From an uncultured Lachnospiraceae bacterium (GTDB taxonomy: Bacteria; Bacillota; Clostridia; Lachnospirales; Lachnospiraceae): a stretch of 6,300 nt of DNA. The stretch covers positions 1-6,300 of the forward strand of contig CASDUB010000095.1 in NCBI GenBank assembly GCA_949283905.1, in the 5' to 3' direction. The notes below the pieces were generated by a model, which was not told the DNA's origin, did not search any database, and saw only the letters and a program-made list of their open reading frames with translations. Both the position numbers and the translations under genes were made by a program. This document shows positions 1 through 4,846 of this stretch, one piece after another; the first letter of the stretch is position 1, and every line of letters begins with the position of its first letter.

Positions 1-195
1 TTTATGGAGAATCCCAAGATCGTTATATCGACAGAGCAGATAATATCAAAAATATGGGGATGGGACACGGATGTTGACACCAGCGTTGTCTGGGTGCATA
101 TTTCAAATCTCCGAAAGAAACTCACATCTCTTGGCGCGCCCTTGCGGATACGTTTTATACGCGCCGTCGGGTATGTTATGGAGGAAGATTCATGA
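1..195 (+). CDS. Response regulator, OmpR/PhoB family, C-terminal part (5' end outside window)
   Basis: This is the DNA-binding end of a two-component response regulator. The open frame runs in from the left edge (TTT before the first ATG reads as Phe), so the ATG at position 4 is an internal Met rather than a start. The visible 64 codons cover most of a trans_reg_C winged helix: a Ser-Thr-Glu-Gln turn and helix leading to 'KIWGWD', then the recognition-helix pattern 'VDTSVVWVHISNLRKKL', then the C-terminal wing hairpin ending 'IRAVGYVME' (the family usually has VRGVGY). The phosphoacceptor receiver domain must lie upstream and is not seen. The stop TGA (193-195) overlaps the ATG of the histidine kinase as ATGA, so the two are translationally coupled and form a cognate pair. 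Members of this family bind DNA as tandem dimers on direct repeats about 11 bp apart; such repeats occur at 1498-1525, before the transporter operon. Family assignment is firm; the target is inferred. Confidence 0.93.
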   Translation, partial: FMENPKIVISTEQIISKIWGWDTDVDTSVVWVHISNLRKKLTSLGAPLRIRFIRAVGYVMEEDS

Positions 196-1421
196 TATAT
201 AATCTGCGAAAGAAAATGATCGGGATATGCTGCGCAGCCGTCACGGTCGTTTTTACGCTGATTTTTATTATAATATATGCTGTCAGCACAAATATGCTGA
301 ACACTACAATGGATATGATGACAGATCGTATCTCCGACGGAAACGGAATGTTTCGCCCTTTCGACAATGACAATCCTATGCCGCCGGGCATGAACGTGTT
401 TCCTGATTTTTTCACTGAGGAAACGCCGTTCAGTACGCGTTTTTTTACCGTATGGGTTTCAGACAGCGGAAAGATAATGGGGGCAAACCTGGATTCCGTT
501 TCGTATGTGACACAGGAAGATGCGTATGCATACGCAGAAAAAGTTTTACATACGAGAGCGGAGCGCGGCTGGCTGGATAATTATCGTTTCAAAGTATTTG
601 ATTCTCCGGTAGGAGTAGGTATCGTCTTTGTAGACGGAAGTATGAACCGCTCGATAACAAGCGGTTTGCTGACGACAGCTGCCGTGGTGCTGCTGATCAG
701 TCTTATCGCTATCTTCGCGGCGATTGTTCTTTTGTCGAAAAGGGCAGTGCGTCCTATCGCGCAGAGCTATGAAAAGCAGAGACAATTTGTCACAGATGCC
801 AATCATGAGCTGAAAACGCCGCTTACCCTGATCCTTACGAACCTGGATATCGTGGAACAGGAATTGGGCCGCAGCGAATGGCTGGATGATATACGAACCG
901 AAAGCCGGCGCATGAGCCGGCTTGTCGGACAGCTTACGTCCCTCAGCCGTTTGGATGAAGACGGCGTTTCGATAAATAAAACGGAGTTTTCGCTTTCTGA
1001 GGTTTGCGAGGATATAATATCTGAATTCACTCCGCTGCTTGAGAGAAGAAAAGTTGCGTTTTCATCAGATATAACTCCCGGGATATTTTTTGTCGGGGAT
1101 GAAGGACTGGTGAGACGCTTAGTCGCTATACTGATGGACAATGCGGCGAAATACTGCGACGAAGGCGGAAAGATCCGTCTTTCGCTTGCCGCAAGGCGTC
1201 AGATACAGCTTACGGTGGAAAACACATTTTCCGGCGTTGATGATATGGAGCTTGGCAGGCTTTTTGACAGGTTTTACAGGGCGGATCCGGCACGCACGGC
1301 AGGTTCGAGTTTCGGAATCGGACTTTCTATAGCAAAATCGATTGCGGAAAAACATAACGGCAGTATTAAAGCGTATAAGGCGGCGCCCGGCGAGATTGGT
1401 TTTCGCGTAATGATGAAGTGA
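192..1421 (+). CDS. Membrane sensor histidine kinase (HAMP-less, HisKA + HATPase)
   Basis: A 409-aa sensor kinase that should autophosphorylate on His and pass the phosphate to the overlapping response regulator. GGAGG at 180-184 lies 7 nt before the ATG and supports this start. Order of parts: basic N-terminus (RKK), TM1 about residues 9-31, an external sensor region about 32-157, TM2 about 158-181, then only some 23 residues before the phosphoacceptor H205 in 'FVTDANHELKTPL', which leaves no room for a HAMP domain. A dimerisation helix ends at 'RRMSRLVGQLTSLSRLDED'. The N box is 'LMDNAAKY' (N317), the F box 'LFDRFYRAD' (358-365) and the G2 box 'GSSFGIGLSIA' (371-381). The usual DxGxG G1 box is not recognisable; the equivalent stretch reads 'VENTFSGVDDMELG' (342-355). 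The external region has a segment 'RFFTVWVSDSGKI' to 'GVGIVFVDGS' like those of many clostridial kinases, with no ligand I can name. Two exact palindromic stretches lie inside the gene (521-536, 902-923). Confidence 0.95.
   Translation: MIYNLRKKMIGICCAAVTVVFTLIFIIIYAVSTNMLNTTMDMMTDRISDGNGMFRPFDNDNPMPPGMNVFPDFFTEETPFSTRFFTVWVSDSGKIMGANLDSVSYVTQEDAYAYAEKVLHTRAERGWLDNYRFKVFDSPVGVGIVFVDGSMNRSITSGLLTTAAVVLLISLIAIFAAIVLLSKRAVRPIAQSYEKQRQFVTDANHELKTPLTLILTNLDIVEQELGRSEWLDDIRTESRRMSRLVGQLTSLSRLDEDGVSINKTEFSLSEVCEDIISEFTPLLERRKVAFSSDITPGIFFVGDEGLVRRLVAILMDNAAKYCDEGGKIRLSLAARRQIQLTVENTFSGVDDMELGRLFDRFYRADPARTAGSSFGIGLSIAKSIAEKHNGSIKAYKAAPGEIGFRVMMK
521..536. repeat. Perfect 16-bp palindrome inside the kinase gene
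   Basis: TGCGTATGCATACGCA is its own reverse complement. It falls in the kinase's external-domain coding region and encodes the Ala-Tyr-Ala-Tyr-Ala run (residues 111-115). Alternating GCN and TAY codons readily make such a palindrome, so the sequence is certain but a function is not implied. Confidence 0.45.
902..923. repeat. Perfect 8-bp GC-rich inverted repeat (potential hairpin) inside the kinase gene
   Basis: AAGCCGGC (902-909) and GCCGGCTT (916-923) are exact reverse complements separated by the 6-nt loop GCATGA. In RNA this would be a strong stem-loop. It is not followed by a T-run, so it is not an intrinsic terminator. It encodes part of the conserved 'ESRRMSRLV' helix after the H box, where Arg and Ser codons favour CGG/CGC/AGC. 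It could be chance, or could slow translation or affect mRNA stability. Confidence 0.45.
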
Positions 1422-1451
1422 GTCATAAAATTATATACAGTTGTTTAACAC

Positions 1452-1495
1452 AGTCGTTCAGACGGTTTGCATGACCTGATGAGCGGCTTTTTTTT
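1452..1495 (+). terminator. Probable Rho-independent terminator after the two-component genes
   Basis: A left arm at 1452-1460 (AGTCGTTCA) can pair with a right arm at 1480-1488 (TGAGCGGCT), giving a stem of about 9 bp with two G-U pairs; the inner part may pair further (GG 1464-1465 with CC 1475-1476). Eight T residues follow (1488-1495). It sits 30 nt after the kinase stop codon and would end the response regulator-kinase transcript before the transporter promoter. The two wobble pairs and the long loop make it moderate in strength, so read-through is possible. Confidence 0.65.
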
Positions 1496-1497
1496 GA

Positions 1498-1525
1498 CTT
1501 AAGATACTCTTTAGTTTCGCTTAAG
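1498..1525 (+). promoter_or_regulatory. Three phased hexamer direct repeats, candidate response-regulator operator
   Basis: The hexamers CTTAAG (1498-1503), CTTTAG (1509-1514) and CTTAAG (1520-1525) start exactly 11 bp apart, in the pattern CTTAAG-N5-CTTTAG-N5-CTTAAG. Direct repeats at 11-bp spacing on one face of the helix are the known binding architecture of OmpR/PhoB-type regulators such as PhoB. A regulator of that family is encoded two genes upstream. The repeats end 10 nt before the -10 hexamer at 1536-1541 and cover the place of the -35 element, which has no good consensus here. This fits an activator substituting for the -35, although repression from the same place is possible. The repeat is seen directly; the binding protein is inferred. 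Confidence 0.55.
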
Positions 1526-1532
1526 GCTGGTG

Positions 1533-1541
1533 TGATAAAAT
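1533..1541 (+). promoter_or_regulatory. Candidate extended -10 promoter of the transporter operon
   Basis: TGATAAAAT matches the extended -10 form TGn followed by a hexamer (TAAAAT) with five of six consensus positions. No convincing -35 lies 16-18 bp upstream; the best that can be found there is within the phased repeats. A start of transcription near 1548 would give a leader of roughly 25 nt ahead of the ATPase start codon at 1573. A weak -35 with an extended -10 is typical of activator-dependent or weak constitutive promoters. Confidence 0.5.
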
Positions 1542-1560
1542 TCCTGAGATTAAATTATGA

Positions 1561-1566
1561 AGGAGG
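1561..1566 (+). promoter_or_regulatory. Strong Shine-Dalgarno site of the ABC ATPase gene
   Basis: AGGAGG stands 6 nt before the ATG at 1573, a near-ideal match and spacing. It fixes the start of the first gene of the transporter operon. Confidence 0.85.
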
Positions 1567-1572
1567 AATAAT

Positions 1573-2529
1573 ATGATTACCGTCGAAAATCTGACTAAAT
1601 ATTACGGCGACCACCTGGCGGTAAATGATATTTCATTTGAAATAGACGAGGGACATGTCTATGGATTTCTCGGTCCAAACGGCGCGGGCAAATCTACGAC
1701 GATGAATATTATGACGGGATGCCTCTCGGCGACATCAGGAAATATCAGAATTGACGGCCATGATATTTTCGAAGAGCCTGAAAAAGCGAAAAAACTTATA
1801 GGATATCTGCCTGAACAGCCGCCTCTTTATATGAATGAGTCTCCATTGGAATATCTCCGCTTTGTTGGAGAGGCAAAAGGTCTTCGCGGCGAAGCCCTTG
1901 AAGATCAGATAAAAGAAGTAATAAGACAGACCGGGATCAGACCTGTTTTAAACCGCAGGATAAGCGATCTTTCAAAAGGATACAAGCAGCGTGTCGGCAT
2001 TGCACAGGCATTGCTGGGAAATCCGAAAGTTATTATTTTGGATGAACCCACTGTTGGATTAGACCCTATTCAGATAATAGAAATCCGTGATCTCATACGC
2101 AGTTTAGGGAAAAATCATACCGTAATTTTTTCATCCCATATCCTTTCCGAAGTGCAGACAGTCTGCGACAGGATCCTTATGATCGCTCTTGGTAAATTGG
2201 TAGCTTTCGGAGCGCCGGAGGAACTGGAAAAACAGTTTTCATCTTCAGGCAGCATCGAAGTTACTTCCGACGCCGATGTCGGAAAACTGAAACAGGCGCT
2301 TTCCGGAATGGGTATGATCTCGGCCATATCAGCTAAAACCCTTTCGAACGGATACAGCGCGGCCCGCATTGAAACTAAACACAAGGATATATATGCGGTA
2401 TCCGGAGCTGTATTCCGCGCCTGTGCAGCGGCTGATGTTACACTTTTGGAAATAAAGGTTAATAAAGCCGATCTGGAAGATGTATTCCTGGAACTTGCAT
2501 CGGAGAAAGGAGAGGTTAAAAGGAAATGA
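1573..2529 (+). CDS. ABC transporter ATP-binding protein, ABC-2/GldA-like
   Basis: A 318-aa cytoplasmic ATPase that powers the permease encoded next. All nucleotide-binding motifs are present: Walker A 'GPNGAGKST' (34-42), Q-loop Gln82 in 'YLPEQPPLY', signature 'LSKGYKQR' (133-140, the LSxGY variant usual in ABC-2 type ATPases rather than LSGGQ), Walker B 'VIILDEP' (153-159, with Asp157 and catalytic Glu158), D-loop 'GLDP' (163-165 region) and H-loop His189 in 'FSSHIL'. Residues from about 220 form a C-terminal extension with the closing pattern 'ADLEDVFLELAS' that ABC-2 exporter ATPases commonly carry. Length is normal for the subfamily, and nothing is missing or broken. The gene opens the four-gene operon, and its stop overlaps the permease start by 4 nt (ATGA). 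The 'YLPEQPPLY' and 'LSKGYKQRVG' patterns together resemble GldA and Nos-type ATPases. The direction of transport is probably export or extrusion; the substrate cannot be read from the sequence. Confidence 0.95.
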   Translation: MITVENLTKYYGDHLAVNDISFEIDEGHVYGFLGPNGAGKSTTMNIMTGCLSATSGNIRIDGHDIFEEPEKAKKLIGYLPEQPPLYMNESPLEYLRFVGEAKGLRGEALEDQIKEVIRQTGIRPVLNRRISDLSKGYKQRVGIAQALLGNPKVIILDEPTVGLDPIQIIEIRDLIRSLGKNHTVIFSSHILSEVQTVCDRILMIALGKLVAFGAPEELEKQFSSSGSIEVTSDADVGKLKQALSGMGMISAISAKTLSNGYSAARIETKHKDIYAVSGAVFRACAAADVTLLEIKVNKADLEDVFLELASEKGEVKRK

Positions 2530-3389
2530 CCGCTGTTTTTAAACATGAATTAAAATTGTACTTCCATTCATTGACGGCATACGTATTCGGCGCCTTTCTT
2601 CTGGTGGCAGTGGGCATCGGTTCCATGCTCTATAACTTAAGTTATGCAGTAAGCAACTTTGAATATGTATTCAGCTACGGAAGCCTTGCTTTTGTGGTTA
2701 TAGTGCCGATCCTTACCATGCGTGTTATAGCTGAGGAACGCAAACAGAAAACAGATCAGCTGCTTTATTCGCTGCCGATCACTACGACAGAAGTTGTTAT
2801 CGGAAAATTCCTGGCTCTGCTGGTGGTATTTGCGATACCGTTATGCATTGTCGGAATCTATCCGCTGATATTTATGCAGTACGGAGACGTCTATATTCCG
2901 ACTTCTTACGGAACAATGACAGCGTTTTTTGTTATGGGAGCAGCGCTTCTGGCCCTTGGCATATTTATATCGTCGCTTACGGATAATCAGGGATTCGCAG
3001 CAGGAATAGGCATAGCGGTGATACTGTTTAATTACTTCAGCGTCAGCCTGTCCGAATATGTTTCATCGACATCCTTCGGATCTGTTGTCGCCTTTCTGGT
3101 GATCATTATCCTTATATGGCTGTTGATCCGTCATATCACGCGAAACGATAATCTTGCGTACGGCACGGCCTTTGCGCTTATCGCTCTTTTGGTTATCGTA
3201 TATTGGTTTAAATCAGATCTTTTGGAAGGACTTCTGCCAAAGATCATGACTACCCTTTCTCTGTTTGACAGGTTCAGTGTCTTTATAAACGGCGTATTTG
3301 ATTGGACAGGAATCGTATATTATCTGTCGGTTATAGCGTTCTTTTTGTTCCTCTCGGTTCAGTCTTTGGAGAAACGGAGGTATAACTAA
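2526..3389 (+). CDS. ABC-2 type permease, GldF-like
   Basis: A 287-aa integral membrane protein and the channel partner of the upstream ATPase. It has about six to eight hydrophobic segments, near residues 18-36, 50-66, 94-115, 129-150, 155-175, 184-202, 213-228 and 262-280. The family marks of GldF and related ABC-2 permeases are clear: 'PILTMRVIAEERKQKTDQLL' (61-80) followed by 'PITTTEVVIGKFLA' (84-97), which forms the cytoplasmic coupling segment after TM2, and near the C-terminus 'FDRFSVFINGVFD' (247-259) with 'SVQSLEKRR' at the end. The ATG overlaps the ATPase stop; GAGG at 2512-2515 and AAGG at 2520-2523 lie upstream, and translation is probably coupled. Only one permease gene is present, so a homodimer is expected. 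A 14-bp palindrome holding a CTTAAG core lies at 2632-2645. The protein gives no clue to the substrate. Confidence 0.92.
   Translation: MTAVFKHELKLYFHSLTAYVFGAFLLVAVGIGSMLYNLSYAVSNFEYVFSYGSLAFVVIVPILTMRVIAEERKQKTDQLLYSLPITTTEVVIGKFLALLVVFAIPLCIVGIYPLIFMQYGDVYIPTSYGTMTAFFVMGAALLALGIFISSLTDNQGFAAGIGIAVILFNYFSVSLSEYVSSTSFGSVVAFLVIIILIWLLIRHITRNDNLAYGTAFALIALLVIVYWFKSDLLEGLLPKIMTTLSLFDRFSVFINGVFDWTGIVYYLSVIAFFLFLSVQSLEKRRYN
2632..2645. repeat. Perfect 14-bp palindrome with CTTAAG core inside the permease gene
   Basis: ATAACTTAAGTTAT is its own reverse complement and encodes part of the Tyr-Asn-Leu-Ser-Tyr segment after TM1 of the permease. Its central CTTAAG equals two of the three hexamers at 1498-1525, but here it is a single copy without 11-bp phasing. 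It is probably a chance palindrome in AT-rich coding sequence. Confidence 0.4.
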
Positions 3390-4846
3390 TGAAAAAGTTT
3401 CATTTATTTGATCCTGATCAGAAAAAGCCGCAAAATAAGATCGCGCTGAAAGGAGGCGGATATTCGCTGATCATTTCATGCGTAGTTCTGGCTATTTTGA
3501 TCGTGATAAATTTATTTGTCTCGGTGCTGCCGTCGTCCTTGACAAATATGGATATCAGTTCTTCACAGCTGTATTCTATCGGCAGCAACACAAAAGCCGT
3601 TCTCAATAATCTGCAGGAGGATATAACGATCTATTGGATCGTACAGGCGGACGCGGAAGACGAGATTCTCGAAAATCTTCTGGCAAGATATGAAAGTCAG
3701 TCCGATCATATAAAAGTAGAAAAGAAAAATCCGGACGTGTTCCCTACGTTTACCGAACAGTATACGGACGAGGAGGTTCCGAACAACAGTCTTATCGTAG
3801 AGTGCGGCGAACGCAGCAGATACGTTTCATATGAAGATATTTATGAATACACAATAGATTACTATTCGTACTCTGAATACGCTTCGGCATTTGACGGTGA
3901 AGGCGCGATTACTTCGGCTATCGACTATGTAGTTACGGAAGATCTTCCGCAGCTGTATATGCTTGAAGGTCACGGAGAAGAAGAACTTCCGTCTACTTTT
4001 GCTGAGCAGGTCGAAAAAGACAATATAGAGGTCAACAGTTTTTCACTTAATACTGTGGAAACTGTGCCTGAAGAGGCGGACTGCGTTCTGATTTATGAGC
4101 CGACTTCAGATATTTCGGAAGATGAAGCCGAGAAATTGTCGTCTTATATAACCGGCGGCGGAAAGATAATGGTCGTATCGGGACCTGTTGAAGACGGAAC
4201 TCTTACAAACCTCAATTCATTGCTCGAGAATTACGGAGTTGCCGTAAACGACGGCATTGTAATAGAAGAGGATCAGGGACATTTTTACTATGGATATCCG
4301 TATATCCTTATACCGGATATCAACAGTCATGCCATCACCGATCCTATTATAGAGAACAATTATTATGTACTTATGTCGATTTCAAACGGACTTATTGTAT
4401 CGGATGAAAACGGAACAGGAACAGTTACCGAACTGCTGACAACAACGAGCAGCTCTTTCAGTAAGGCATCCGGATATGAGATGAGCACTTATGAAAAAGA
4501 AGACGGTGATACAGACGGACCGTTCGCCCTTGCGGTATCGATCGAAGATACAAGCGGCGGCTCCCTTGTGTGGTTTGCTTCGAGCGATTTCCTGTCGGAT
4601 GAAATGAATTACGCGTCATCGGGAGCTAACAGCGATCTGGCAATGAACGCGATAGCTTCTATGGTCGGCGAAACTGAAGCCATGGCTATCAGCAGTAAAT
4701 CATTGAATTATAATTATCTGACGATGACTCAGGAAGTATCGTCATTCCTGAAAGCATTGATGATCGGTATCGTACCCCTTGGATATCTTGGAGTCGGTAT
4801 CGGAGTGATTATAAGGAAACGGAGGCGTCAGAATGAAACGGTTTAA
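3389..4846 (+). CDS. GldG-family ABC transporter auxiliary protein, membrane anchored
   Basis: A 485-aa protein of the GldG/ABC_transp_aux type. GGAGG (3376-3380) lies 8 nt before the ATG, and the start overlaps the permease stop by 1 nt (TAATG). Topology by the positive-inside rule: a cytoplasmic Lys-rich N-terminus, TM1 about residues 24-46, roughly 410 external residues, TM2 about 455-475, and a cytoplasmic tail 'RKRRRQ'. Family marks are 'MDISSSQLYSIGSNTKAVL' (54-72), 'IYWIV' in a first beta strand, 'EGAITSAIDYV' (171-181), 'LYMLEGHGEEEL' (189-200) and 'ITGGGKIMVVSGP' (254-266), the alternating strand and turn pattern of the GATase-like external fold seen in this family. A Tyr-rich stretch (about 147-164) precedes the conserved region. 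In Bacteroidetes GldF and GldG form the membrane part of a transporter needed for gliding; in Firmicutes the role is not known. It is probably an external partner that binds substrate or an envelope component. Confidence 0.9.
   Translation: MKKFHLFDPDQKKPQNKIALKGGGYSLIISCVVLAILIVINLFVSVLPSSLTNMDISSSQLYSIGSNTKAVLNNLQEDITIYWIVQADAEDEILENLLARYESQSDHIKVEKKNPDVFPTFTEQYTDEEVPNNSLIVECGERSRYVSYEDIYEYTIDYYSYSEYASAFDGEGAITSAIDYVVTEDLPQLYMLEGHGEEELPSTFAEQVEKDNIEVNSFSLNTVETVPEEADCVLIYEPTSDISEDEAEKLSSYITGGGKIMVVSGPVEDGTLTNLNSLLENYGVAVNDGIVIEEDQGHFYYGYPYILIPDINSHAITDPIIENNYYVLMSISNGLIVSDENGTGTVTELLTTTSSSFSKASGYEMSTYEKEDGDTDGPFALAVSIEDTSGGSLVWFASSDFLSDEMNYASSGANSDLAMNAIASMVGETEAMAISSKSLNYNYLTMTQEVSSFLKALMIGIVPLGYLGVGIGVIIRKRRRQNETV

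Noticed and set aside
4..195. ATG at position 4 as the start of a small 63-aa protein
   Set aside because: The frame is open to the left edge, no ribosome binding site is visible, and the product is the tail of a response-regulator winged helix; it is a truncated gene, not a small one.
1494..1522. TTGACT (1494-1499) as the -35 element of the operon promoter
   Set aside because: A 16-18 bp spacer leads to sequence around TCGCTT, which is no -10; the good extended -10 at 1533-1541 is too far downstream to pair with it.
1422..1572. Riboswitch or small RNA in the intergenic gap
   Set aside because: After the terminator and promoter elements only a leader of about 25 nt remains before the ATPase start, too short for a riboswitch; no tRNA-like or other known RNA pattern was seen.
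2115..2546. Reverse-strand open frame of 143 codons opposite the ATPase gene
   Set aside because: It lies wholly opposite well-conserved ATPase coding sequence, has no recognisable domain and is low-complexity and Ser-rich, as expected of a shadow frame.
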